This document shows, piece after piece, positions 13,148 to 20,907 of a stretch of 31,805 nucleotides of DNA. The position numbers were made by a program, and so were the translations under genes. This DNA comes from a virus. The notes beneath the pieces were generated by a model, which worked only from the letters and a program-made list of their open reading frames with translations, ran no database searches and was not told the DNA's origin. The stretch is taken from IMG/VR virus record IMGVR_UViG_3300031963_000607, positions 1 to 31,805 of that record; one strand, given 5' to 3'. How positions within the stretch are numbered: the first letter of the stretch is position 1; the number at the start of each line of letters is the position of its first letter.

Positions 13148-13226
13148 GAGGCGCGGCATCCGGATAGCAACTCCCCCGTTGCTAAATTGCCACCCACCTG
13201 CCGGATGTCGCGCCTCCCCTTGGAGG
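13148..13226 (+). promoter_or_regulatory. structured leader with alternative pairing to the ribosome site
   Basis: 13148-13163 pairs with 13201-13216 to form a 16-bp stem containing one G-U pair. Inside it, 13165-13171 and 13178-13184 form a perfect 7-bp hairpin with a TCCCCC loop, leaving 13185-13200 unpaired. The right arm also contains CCTCC (13213-13217), which can instead pair with the Shine-Dalgarno GGAGG (13222-13226) across a 4-nt loop. The two folds exclude each other, as in a translational switch. No T-tract follows, so it is not an intrinsic terminator. The role is inferred from the fold and its position immediately before the exonuclease gene. Confidence 0.6.
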
Positions 13227-13230
13227 AGAA

Positions 13231-14181
13231 ATGGTCAAGATTCCAGACACTGAAGATCTCACGTTGCGCGCTGTAGACGCTGCGATGGAATCTTTGCAAG
13301 AAAATAGTCCACGCGGATACCTTGGTGCATCTGCTGTGGGAGACCCTTGTGAGCGGAAGTTATGGTTTAACTTTCGCTGGGTCAGGCGAGGCTTTATCGA
13401 AGCCGGTGGGCTGCGACGAATCAATGATGGACATCGGGGCGAACAGGTAGTTGCAGACATGCTTCGCCTTGTGCCTGGCGTTAATCTTTCCACGGAAAAG
13501 GAACCCGGTGTTCAGCATTCTTTTGAGGCAATCGGCGGGCACTTTCGCGGCAACTGCGACGGGCTTATAGATGGTCTCTTGCAAGACCCGGACGAACTCT
13601 ACGTCTGGGAGTGCAAGGTCATCAACGAGAACAAGTTTAAGAAGTTGCAGAAGTTGCGCTTCACGGATGAATCCACCGCGCTGAAGAACTGGGACTACGT
13701 GTACTACGCGCAGGCTCAGATCTACATGCATTTCTTTGGGACGAAGAAGCACTACCTTACCGCAGCCTCACCCGGCGTTCGCGATCTGATGAGTGTGTGT
13801 ACGTTGTACGTACAAGAAGAGGCGGAGATGTTTGTCGAGAAGGCGAAGCGCGTCATCTTCGCTCCGAAGCCTCCGGGCAAACTGTCGAACGACCCGGCAT
13901 GGCACGAGTGCAAGTACTGCACCTTTAGTCAGATGTGCCACGGCGACGATATGCCGAGACAGAAATCGTGCAGGACCTGCTTGCACAGTACACCGCTTCC
14001 GACTGGCGGGTGGAAATGTGAGTGGCATAACAAGAGCTTGGATCTTGAAGTGCAGAAACGAGGCTGCGAACACCACTTGTTTGTTCCCGATCTGATACCG
14101 GGAGAGCAGATAAACTCTGGCCCTAACTGGGTTGAGTATCTGATGAGGGACGGATCGGTATGGACAGACACCGCAGCATAG
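13231..14181 (+). CDS. PD-(D/E)XK exonuclease, Cas4/RecB-like, with extra Cys domain
   Basis: The protein has 316 residues. GASAVGDPCERKLWF gives C40, H68 and E71 follow, NCDGLIDG has D110, WECKV has E127 and K129, and YYAQAQIYMHFF carries the QxxxY motif IV (161-165). CKYCTFSQMC supplies C227, C230 and C236, which with C40 make the four Cys that ligate an iron-sulphur cluster in Cas4/AddB-type nucleases. A further 80-residue tail has a second Cys set (C247, C250, C263, C279) not part of the basic Cas4 fold. The likely role is 5'-3' resection feeding the SSB/Sak4 pair. No cas1 or CRISPR is nearby, so it is a phage nuclease rather than an adaptation protein. Confidence 0.85.
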   Translation: MVKIPDTEDLTLRAVDAAMESLQENSPRGYLGASAVGDPCERKLWFNFRWVRRGFIEAGGLRRINDGHRGEQVVADMLRLVPGVNLSTEKEPGVQHSFEAIGGHFRGNCDGLIDGLLQDPDELYVWECKVINENKFKKLQKLRFTDESTALKNWDYVYYAQAQIYMHFFGTKKHYLTAASPGVRDLMSVCTLYVQEEAEMFVEKAKRVIFAPKPPGKLSNDPAWHECKYCTFSQMCHGDDMPRQKSCRTCLHSTPLPTGGWKCEWHNKSLDLEVQKRGCEHHLFVPDLIPGEQINSGPNWVEYLMRDGSVWTDTAA

Positions 14182-14378
14182 ATCCAGATGAAGTATCAGA
14201 CGACGACGTTGAGTCAACGATGCTACTCACCGGAGAAGATTTGCTCATCATTTTGAAAGCACTAGATTTGTATGCATATAGCCTGATCATGTCGTTCTCT
14301 GACAGAGAGCTTGAACATGTGAAACATGTCGCAAAAGAAATTATTAAATCATTACCGAAACAGGAACTTGACTCGTGA
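14160..14378 (+). CDS. small helical acidic protein, 72 aa
   Basis: It overlaps the exonuclease gene by 22 nt and its stop overlaps the helicase start (GTGA), so it is part of the recombination operon. The first 20 residues are acidic (DPDEVSDDDVES), and residues about 24-66 are two amphipathic helices (GEDLLIILKALDLYAYSLIM and RELEHVKHVAKEIIKSL). An internal ATG at 14220 is an alternative start. Function is unknown; a helicase or exonuclease partner is possible from position only. Confidence 0.65.
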   Translation: MDRHRSIDPDEVSDDDVESTMLLTGEDLLIILKALDLYAYSLIMSFSDRELEHVKHVAKEIIKSLPKQELDS

Positions 14379-16054
14379 TTAAACTGCGCTACTACCAAGA
14401 GGAATCCATCGAAGCCACCATGCGCTACATGCAGGAGAATGATGGCAACCCCGTCATCGTCCTGCCGACTGGCACAGGGAAGAGCCTGGTGATTGCGGAG
14501 TTCTGCCGGTTGGTTCTCGGCCAGTGGGCGGATACGAAGATTCTGGTAGTGACGCACGTTCGCGAGTTGATCAGGCAGAACTACGATGAACTGAAGAGTC
14601 TCTGGCCCGAAGCCCCGGCCGGCATCAACTCCGCCGGGTTGAACAAGCGCGAGTACGAACCTTCGATTGTGTTTTGTGGGATTCAGTCGGTGCATTCAAA
14701 GGCATCGAAGTTCGTCAAGGTCGATATCGTTTTGATTGACGAAGCGCATCTAATTCCGCGCAAAACCAACACGATGTATCAGAAGTTTCTGAACAATCTG
14801 AAGGTGATGAACCCGGACATGCGGGTGATTGGGTTAACTGCTACACCATATCGGCTGGACTCGGGGCTCCTGTACGACGGCAAGGATGCGCTGTTTGATT
14901 CGGTCTCGTACGAGGCTCCGCTTTCCGACATGGTGCGCGAGGGGTTCCTTACCAAGTTGGTATCTAAGCAACCCAAGACGCAGCTGGGGGTGAGCGGGGT
15001 TGGAATGCGAGGCGGCGAGTATATCCAAGGGGAACTCGAGAAAGCCGTTGACAAGGACGACATCAACGCTGCCGTGGTGGAGGAGATTCTGGAGTACGGG
15101 AAGGACCGGCGCTCGTGGCTGATCTTCTGCTCTGGCGTGAGTCACGCCACCCACATTGCTTCGCTGCTGGGAAAGCACAGCATCGACTGTGCAACCATTT
15201 TTGGGGACACCCCAAGGGTAGAGCGGGACGAGATCATCCGCGACTTTAAGGCCGGCAGGCTGCGGGCTATTGCATCTATGGGAGTTCTGACGACCGGGTT
15301 CAACGCCCCGAATGTGGACCTCCTTGCGGTGCTGAGACCTACCTGCTCAACCGGCTTGTACATACAGATCATGGGACGGGGGATGCGTAACTCGCCCGGC
15401 AAGACGGACTGCCTGGTGCTGGACTTTGCGGGCAACGTCGCCCGACACGGGCCGGTGGATAAGGTCAATCCCAAGAAGCCCCGGCGTAGCGAAGAGGGCG
15501 GCGAGGCTCCGACCAAGACATGCCCAGAATGCCATAGCATCGTTTTTGCGGGCTCCATGGAATGTCCCGACTGTGGATATGTCTGGCCCCCTAGAGAGCC
15601 TGAGATCGCCTCTACGGCGACGACGCTGCCGATTATGAGCGTGGACGCTCCGGCCGAGTGGAAGAAGGTCAATGCGGTCTTCTATCGCCGGCACAATAAG
15701 CCGGGCAAGCCGGACTCAATGCGCGTGGAATATCGATCCGGAATGGAAGTGTTTCGGGAGTGGGTCTGCTTCGACCACAAGGGTTACCCTCGAGACAAGG
15801 CAGTGAAGTGGTGGCGCAAGCGCATGAAGGGTCCCGGCATCCTGCCGACCTCGACCGCAGACGCCCTTGGTAATGCAGATGCATTACTCAAACCCACCGA
15901 GATCAAGGTTCAGAAGAATGGCAAGTACACAGAGATTACGGAGTTTCGGTTTATGCCCGATGTGTCATCGGGAGGCGAGAGGGTTCATGTACTCCCCGCC
16001 ACCGGGGGAAACCCGACGAACAGCCAGGTTTTGTTCACTAAAGTGCGTGGATGA
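14375..16054 (+). CDS. SF2 DEAD/DEAH-box helicase with zinc ribbon, 559 aa
   Basis: The GTG start overlaps the preceding stop. Motifs in order are the Q-like RYYQEESI, Walker A LPTGTGKS (30-37), VLIDEAH (119-125), LTATPYR (153-159), the helicase-C part IASMGVLTTGFNAP (298-311) and motif VI QIMGRGMR (330-337). Residues 382-399 are a CPEC ... CPDC zinc ribbon, and the C-terminal 150 residues form an extra beta-rich domain seen in many phage SF2 proteins. It should unwind or remodel branched DNA with the exonuclease, SSB-like protein and RusA. The last 45 codons are overprinted by the next gene in another frame. Confidence 0.88.
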   Translation: MIKLRYYQEESIEATMRYMQENDGNPVIVLPTGTGKSLVIAEFCRLVLGQWADTKILVVTHVRELIRQNYDELKSLWPEAPAGINSAGLNKREYEPSIVFCGIQSVHSKASKFVKVDIVLIDEAHLIPRKTNTMYQKFLNNLKVMNPDMRVIGLTATPYRLDSGLLYDGKDALFDSVSYEAPLSDMVREGFLTKLVSKQPKTQLGVSGVGMRGGEYIQGELEKAVDKDDINAAVVEEILEYGKDRRSWLIFCSGVSHATHIASLLGKHSIDCATIFGDTPRVERDEIIRDFKAGRLRAIASMGVLTTGFNAPNVDLLAVLRPTCSTGLYIQIMGRGMRNSPGKTDCLVLDFAGNVARHGPVDKVNPKKPRRSEEGGEAPTKTCPECHSIVFAGSMECPDCGYVWPPREPEIASTATTLPIMSVDAPAEWKKVNAVFYRRHNKPGKPDSMRVEYRSGMEVFREWVCFDHKGYPRDKAVKWWRKRMKGPGILPTSTADALGNADALLKPTEIKVQKNGKYTEITEFRFMPDVSSGGERVHVLPATGGNPTNSQVLFTKVRG

Positions 16055-16262
16055 TTACATGATCGACAAGTCGCCAAACGAACAAGCCGCTATCAACGAC
16101 GCAGCCGCTGCCGGTGGGTACTTCATTGAGGCTATCGGGGTGTACAACTTCCTTGATTTTACGCCTACTCAATACGATGAGTTAATTGAAGCCATCATCA
16201 CAGCGTATGTGGATTCGCTTCAGGCGCAGAAGGCTGAGTCAGAGGGAGTTCGGTTTCCCTAA
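15918..16262 (+). CDS. DUF6511-like zinc-finger protein, 114 aa, overprinted on the helicase end
   Basis: FGLCPMCHREARGF and ARFCSLKCVDDY provide C13, C16, C39 and C43, and the C-terminal half (EAIGVYNFLDFTPTQYDELI, then a helix) matches the usual DUF6511 layout of a zinc finger plus a short helical domain. The Cys half is essential to the family pattern yet is encoded inside the helicase gene in a different frame. The ATG at 15918 has AAGG 9 nt upstream; ATGs at 15873 or 15879 would add residues not typical of the family. Its 3' end also overlaps a convergent gene by 65 nt. The function is unknown. Confidence 0.7.
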   Translation: MASTQRLRSFGLCPMCHREARGFMYSPPPGETRRTARFCSLKCVDDYMIDKSPNEQAAINDAAAAGGYFIEAIGVYNFLDFTPTQYDELIEAIITAYVDSLQAQKAESEGVRFP

Positions 16263-16392
16263 CGAAGCCTTCTCCCTTGCACCGCTCTTCGTTGAACTTG
16301 ACTTCGATAAACCCGGAGTACTTACCGTTCGAGCACCAGCCCTCGTCCTCGTAGGTCTTGATGAAGTGCCTGCACTGTTGGCAGCGAGTCAT
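16198..16392 (-). CDS. small four-Cys zinc protein, 64 aa
   Basis: TRCQQCRHF supplies C4 and C7, EGWC has C20 and RCKGEGF has C38, a CxxC-x12-C-x17-C zinc site in a 40-residue head. The tail is Pro/Thr-rich. The Cys spacing recalls the extra C-terminal domain of the exonuclease (CxxC, WxC, C). The ATG overlaps the stop of the metallophosphoesterase gene (ATGA). It is the last gene of the long leftward operon and its 3' end overlaps the convergent gene. No terminator is seen there. Confidence 0.65.
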   Translation of the reverse strand: MTRCQQCRHFIKTYEDEGWCSNGKYSGFIEVKFNEERCKGEGFVRETELPLTQPSAPEANPHTL

Positions 16393-17384
16393 ATCTCTTC
16401 CCCTCTAAACCATGCCTTGCCGTGCTCGACCACGCACAGCTCGGGCTGAAGCATCTTGCCGCCCTTGAAGGTAATGACCGCAAAGCCCGACGCCCAGTTG
16501 ACCGGGCCGGCTTCGGCATAGTTGAACTGAGGCCCGTAAGGCTCAGCAAGGGTACCGGTGTCTACACCATACCGCCGGCCGCGATAGTCCGCCCAGGGCG
16601 TTACCTGAAGCTTGTGAAGGTGCCCGTGCGCGTAAGAGACGCCAGCCTTTAGGGTGCTGTTATAGGAGGCGTGTATCCCACCGGATACAGGTCGATGCCG
16701 GATCGCAAGCCAACCATCTTGCTCCCTGTTCAAATGCAAGCACCAGCCCGCTCTCCACCGAGGCAGATAGTCAAGCAGGGTAGTTCCGGTCATTTCTTCA
16801 AACTCGCCAATCCGGCCAGACAGGTAGTTTTCAAAGCGAGCATCGTGATTGCCAATCGTCCTGATGAGCTTCGCATTACCCGCAGCACGCTCAATCTCCG
16901 CGCACCGATCCTGTACAGCGTGGATCTCTTCCTTTAGCTCAGGCTGCTTTTCCCACATGATCCGGGCATGCCGGCTGATGCGGGCACCGTCCAAGATGTC
17001 GCCATTCAGCACGATCATTTTTGGACTAAGTTTCTTGGCTAATCTACAGAACGCTTCATGCGCTGGGCTCACGATGCCGGGCCAGTAGTGCGCATCTGAA
17101 GCAATCATTACTACGCCTTCGTCCAGCGTATCGAGCATCTCTGATTCGTACCGCCGGGCTCGGTCCTCAGCAATCTTGGATACCCTGTGCCCCTTCAGGG
17201 TTTTATCACTTTGAGAGTTGTTCTTGTTAACTGTGGGCAGCGCAATCCCGTACTTGGCTTCAAGATTGCGGCGACGGGACATCATTGGCCTTTGCGACAC
17301 CCCCAGTTCTTTTGCTATTTCATTAGGCTTTTTAAGTCTGATCCAAGTTGATATGAACTCTTCGTCAGATATTCTCTTTGGCAC
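16389..17384 (-). CDS. metallophosphoesterase with N-terminal HTH, 331 aa
   Basis: The calcineurin-like metal motifs are all present: SDAHYW (96-101), LNGDILDG (126-133), TIGNHDARFE (176-185), H230 and AHGHLHKL (252-259). The first 50 residues (EEFISTWIRLKKPNEIAKEL, then GVSQRPMMSRRRNLEAKYGI) resemble a helix-turn-helix with the usual GVS turn, which should direct the enzyme to nucleic acid. Phage enzymes of this type may be DNA or RNA phosphodiesterases or phosphatases; the substrate cannot be assigned. It sits at the far end of the late operon, after the virion genes, which is an odd place for an early enzyme. Confidence 0.83.
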   Translation of the reverse strand: MPKRISDEEFISTWIRLKKPNEIAKELGVSQRPMMSRRRNLEAKYGIALPTVNKNNSQSDKTLKGHRVSKIAEDRARRYESEMLDTLDEGVVMIASDAHYWPGIVSPAHEAFCRLAKKLSPKMIVLNGDILDGARISRHARIMWEKQPELKEEIHAVQDRCAEIERAAGNAKLIRTIGNHDARFENYLSGRIGEFEEMTGTTLLDYLPRWRAGWCLHLNREQDGWLAIRHRPVSGGIHASYNSTLKAGVSYAHGHLHKLQVTPWADYRGRRYGVDTGTLAEPYGPQFNYAEAGPVNWASGFAVITFKGGKMLQPELCVVEHGKAWFRGEEI

Positions 17385-17592
17385 GATCCACCTTTATTCC
17401 AAGTTCTTTACGGCGCTTGTCGGTGGCCTTGTCATCTCGGGTGGCTCTCCACTCCAAGTGCCCATCGACCATCCGGAACTCTTCCTTGTGAACCAAAGCG
17501 CAGTCGCAACACTCCGTGTGCGTATACCCACGGACGCGATACCACTTGCCGTCCTCGATCTGGACAGGCGTGTACTTGTCCTTCTTTTTCAT
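17365..17592 (-). CDS. small conserved phage protein with a Cys pair, 75 aa
   Basis: The product starts MKKKDKYTPVQIEDGKWYRV and has RGYTHTECCDCALVHKEEF, then WRATRDDKATDKRRKELG. Proteins with the pattern YRVRGYTH-x-E-C-C-x-C-A-L-x-H recur as small hypothetical proteins in many phages. The three Cys and two His could bind one metal. It overlaps the metallophosphoesterase start by 20 nt and follows the 1097-aa gene by 10 nt. The ribosome site is weak. The function is unknown. Confidence 0.7.
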   Translation of the reverse strand: MKKKDKYTPVQIEDGKWYRVRGYTHTECCDCALVHKEEFRMVDGHLEWRATRDDKATDKRRKELGIKVDRAKENI

Positions 17593-17602
17593 GGGCTTGA
17601 CT

Positions 17603-20600
17603 CTACCTGCTTGCGTATCTTCTTAGCAAGACTTCTTCTGCGGGGGTATAAACCACGCCGCCTTTGGCTTTCTTAATTCGCTGTGCCTCCTGCTCGTGAA
17701 GGCGCTGGGCGTAAGCAGTAGAGGCTTCGGGACTAGAAAAAATTCCTAAGTGTCTTCCTGTTTTTAAGTAAGCATCAATGGCTTCTTTTTCAGAAACAAC
17801 CCTGCCATTTACGACAGTGGGAATAAGAACTTCTTTACCATTAATGTTAACGCCCATAGATCGGACGGTGCTGTAAGTACCATCTGGATTGCGTACAGCG
17901 GGGAGCTTGGATACATCAATGTTCCCAGGAGTAACTAGCCCGCCCTCTGCCTTCTTCTCTGGGAACTTGACGCCTGCCTCTTCCAGAATGCGAAGTTCAT
18001 CCTTGCTTAGCGCCTTCTTAATAACATCCTTCAAAAACGCATCCGGGGTTTCTTTCATCGCCTGTTGACGGGCGGCGGAATTAACCTCAGACAAAAGTTG
18101 TTTGAAAATATATCGCTTTTGAGAATTGGTTTTGTTTGCATACTCAGGAGAAGACACAAACTTTGAGACAACATCATTAATTAATGAAGCAGACTTTGAT
18201 GCAACAAGCCTGTCTGCATCAACATCCCCCGTGCGCTTGAATATCTCAAACTCCTTAATCTGAAGCCGATCCATTTCTTTCTCGGCTTCGTTCTTGGGAG
18301 AGATTTGCGTGACGCCCGTAACCTGACGAAGCCCAGGCGACTCGCGCACCCGAGGCTGCGGGTTGGTGTATGAGAAAGACTCTGGCAGTTCACGGCCAGC
18401 GACAGGAAGTTTGGAAGTTATTGGGCCAGTCAGAGGCTCTTCCGTAACGCGGCGAACCTTGGCTTCCTCTGGCATGAACTCCGCCATGACATCGCGAACT
18501 TGCTGAAACGGAATGAAGAATGTGCCGGCGTATTCGCCGCCTAACTTCACAAGGAAGTCTTCTGCTTTCTTGGCTCCAAACTCTGGGTCTTTTCTGAATT
18601 CGCCAAGCACCCCGTCAACCAGTTGGAGCCCAGTTTTATCAGAGCCGATGCCGGCGAGGGCTTCGGTAACATCAGTTCCTTTCAGGTCGTACAACGTACC
18701 ATCCAGATTGCGCTTTATAACATCGCCAACAAACAGATACGCAGAGAACGGCGCATACGGGCGCATGTCGATGGTCTTGCCATCTTCACCCTTCAGTTCG
18801 TACCACTTCTCGCCAGCGTATTCTGAGTCACGCAGCGCGTATGCCCCGTAAAGAAGGCCTGACCCAGCAAGTGCTTTAGATAGTAATCTGGTATCGCCTG
18901 ACTTGAGCGCAGCCCGTTCGTTCTTGCTGAGCAAATGCAACGGGCCAGCAGGGCTGTACTCCGTCATAAAGCGCATTGAGTTAATCAAGAAGCGCGGGAA
19001 CGGGATTGCAACTGTAGCAAGCGGAATGTTATCGATAGCGGTAACAACGGCTTGCTCAGCCTTTGTCTTCGGCTTGTTTGAGAATGTGAAGTCCATAGCG
19101 TCTTCAACGCCGCGCTGAACGATATCCTCCGGAATATCGCCCATGCGGTTGGACTTCATTACTTCGTGGAAGTCGAGCCCGCGTGCTTTCATGCCGCGCT
19201 CAACAGAGTCCGCAAAGACGGCGCTACGCATCACGCTGTCTTGGAATCGGTTAAATACGTTAAGTGCATAAACCGCTTTCTCAGCGCCACCTAGAATGTC
19301 CGGAGCTTTTCCGCCAAGCGTTACGCCAGCGTTGTACTGACGGAACATCTCATCGTATTCTTTTGGGCGAACCTCAAGGATACGTTTGGTTAAGTCCATG
19401 GCTTGCTTTGGATTGAGCAAGTTCATTACTTGACCAAACGCATCGCCCGCCGTCGTCAACGGCATCTCTGGGTTGACCTTGCCAGTAGCCTTTTGAATAC
19501 CGTAGTCAATCAACTTTGTACCGGTATCAAGAATGGATCTGCCAACTCCGACCGTAGCATTACGTACCGCCGTTGAAAGTTGCGACACCATAAGTCCACG
19601 ACGAATATCTTCTATTCGTTTAAAAATTCCTCGATCATCAATGATTCCGCCCGCAGCCTGAGTGTTAATGCCTTCAACGGCGTCCTCTGCTTCGCGAGTA
19701 AACTTCCTAAAGTCACTTAGAATTTGCAGCGTTCTACCAGCCTGCGAAACTTCTTGAACGTAAGACTTTGCAAACTCATCTGGGGTCAGCTCATTACGTT
19801 TGAGAATGTCAACGTACACATCTGGACGTAAGCGCCCAGACTGAAGCAAGTTAGCAACCTGCAAGAACGGCGGGATGCTGGGGTCAATCTTGACCTCTCC
19901 AGTCTCCAGCAACTCTTTTGCAGCATTGGTAATTTTTTGCTGCGCAGCAATCGTAGGCGCTACGCGCTCGCCAGTCTTCATGCCGGGGACGACGTTCTCC
20001 GGAAGATCACGCGCTGCGATACGCGCAGCCTCAAGTTCTGGGTCTGGAGAAAGATTAATCTCAGACTTCACTACTTGCGTGTTAACTTCATCCGGCGTCT
20101 TAACAATCGGCAGTTTCGACGCCTTTGGCTTCTTGCCCTTCTTGCCCTTGACTTCCGGCACCACAGGAGGCGGCGGCTCTGGCGCAACAACTGGCGGAGG
20201 CTCTGGAGTTACGGCAGGCGGAGCTTCAGGGACAGCCTTCGCTGCCGCACGGCGGCGCATCAAGCCTCTAGCCGCTACAGCACCAGGGAGCAGGACTTCA
20301 GGCCCGAGCACATCCTCGGCAACGGTACTGGCAACCTTGGAGCCGGTCACTTTCTCAACGCCCTTGCCAATCATTTGCGACGGAATCGACAGGACCTCCG
20401 CAGCAGGGCGGATCGTCTCCATACCCAACTTGCCCATCTCACTGCGCGGCTCGTACGTCATCTTGCGCTGAGTTTCGCGAATCGCTGCTGCGGCTTCCGG
20501 GTCTGACTCGCCTTTTGCAAGGCCGTATGCGCCTCGAGCGTAAGACGGAAGCAGGCTCAAAACGCCAGTCAGCATCGACGCTGCCGGCTCAACAAGCAAC

Positions 20601-20896
20601 GAAGTCACGCTCAAGGGAGTCGGTGATCGTCGCGTAGCAGGCTGCTCTACAGCCGGGGCCGGGCGCGTTGCCGGGGCTGGCGCTGGCGTAACAGAAGGCC
20701 GTGAAGCCGGAGCAGTAGAAGCCTGACCCTCACGCATAAAGTCCACGCGAGCAGGCTCCTGCTTTCTGGGCGCAGGCTTGCTGAGCCCGTACTTGGACTT
20801 CAGAACGTATTCTTCTGCATCTTCTTGGGTTGCCCCTTCAGGTGCAGGAACATTCCATTTCTTTCCGTCCGGACCGATGACCGTGAAGTTAGGCAT
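17603..20896 (-). CDS. large internal virion/ejection-type protein, 1097 aa
   Basis: The size, the Ala/Pro-rich N-terminus (residues about 40-100 and 220-255) and the position as the last of three big virion genes suit an internal (ejection) protein. The middle (residues about 320-830) is helical with NAAKELLETGEVKIDP, a region with MVSQLSTAVRNATVGVGRSI and a weakly hydrophobic patch (LATVAIPFPRFLINSMRFM). The C-terminal conserved phage domain at about 992-1072 (VRNPDGTYSTVRSMGVNING, EVLIPTVVNGRVVS, GRHLGIF) is common in virion proteins of many podoviruses. No lytic transglycosylase motif was seen. The function is inferred from context. Confidence 0.75.
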   Translation of the reverse strand: MPNFTVIGPDGKKWNVPAPEGATQEDAEEYVLKSKYGLSKPAPRKQEPARVDFMREGQASTAPASRPSVTPAPAPATRPAPAVEQPATRRSPTPLSVTSLLVEPAASMLTGVLSLLPSYARGAYGLAKGESDPEAAAAIRETQRKMTYEPRSEMGKLGMETIRPAAEVLSIPSQMIGKGVEKVTGSKVASTVAEDVLGPEVLLPGAVAARGLMRRRAAAKAVPEAPPAVTPEPPPVVAPEPPPPVVPEVKGKKGKKPKASKLPIVKTPDEVNTQVVKSEINLSPDPELEAARIAARDLPENVVPGMKTGERVAPTIAAQQKITNAAKELLETGEVKIDPSIPPFLQVANLLQSGRLRPDVYVDILKRNELTPDEFAKSYVQEVSQAGRTLQILSDFRKFTREAEDAVEGINTQAAGGIIDDRGIFKRIEDIRRGLMVSQLSTAVRNATVGVGRSILDTGTKLIDYGIQKATGKVNPEMPLTTAGDAFGQVMNLLNPKQAMDLTKRILEVRPKEYDEMFRQYNAGVTLGGKAPDILGGAEKAVYALNVFNRFQDSVMRSAVFADSVERGMKARGLDFHEVMKSNRMGDIPEDIVQRGVEDAMDFTFSNKPKTKAEQAVVTAIDNIPLATVAIPFPRFLINSMRFMTEYSPAGPLHLLSKNERAALKSGDTRLLSKALAGSGLLYGAYALRDSEYAGEKWYELKGEDGKTIDMRPYAPFSAYLFVGDVIKRNLDGTLYDLKGTDVTEALAGIGSDKTGLQLVDGVLGEFRKDPEFGAKKAEDFLVKLGGEYAGTFFIPFQQVRDVMAEFMPEEAKVRRVTEEPLTGPITSKLPVAGRELPESFSYTNPQPRVRESPGLRQVTGVTQISPKNEAEKEMDRLQIKEFEIFKRTGDVDADRLVASKSASLINDVVSKFVSSPEYANKTNSQKRYIFKQLLSEVNSAARQQAMKETPDAFLKDVIKKALSKDELRILEEAGVKFPEKKAEGGLVTPGNIDVSKLPAVRNPDGTYSTVRSMGVNINGKEVLIPTVVNGRVVSEKEAIDAYLKTGRHLGIFSSPEASTAYAQRLHEQEAQRIKKAKGGVVYTPAEEVLLRRYASR

Positions 20897-20907
20897 CGTA
20901 GCCCTCG

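Noticed and set aside
13148-13216. Intrinsic terminator after the DUF669 gene
   Set aside because: The stem is strong but no T-run follows; the ribosome site of the next gene begins 5 nt later.
13231-14181. Annotation as a CRISPR Cas4 adaptation gene
   Set aside because: No cas1, cas2 or repeat array is present; the neighbours are phage recombination genes.
15142-15672. 176-codon minus-strand frame inside the helicase gene
   Set aside because: Opposite the zinc-ribbon and helicase-C motifs, which are well-supported; no start context.
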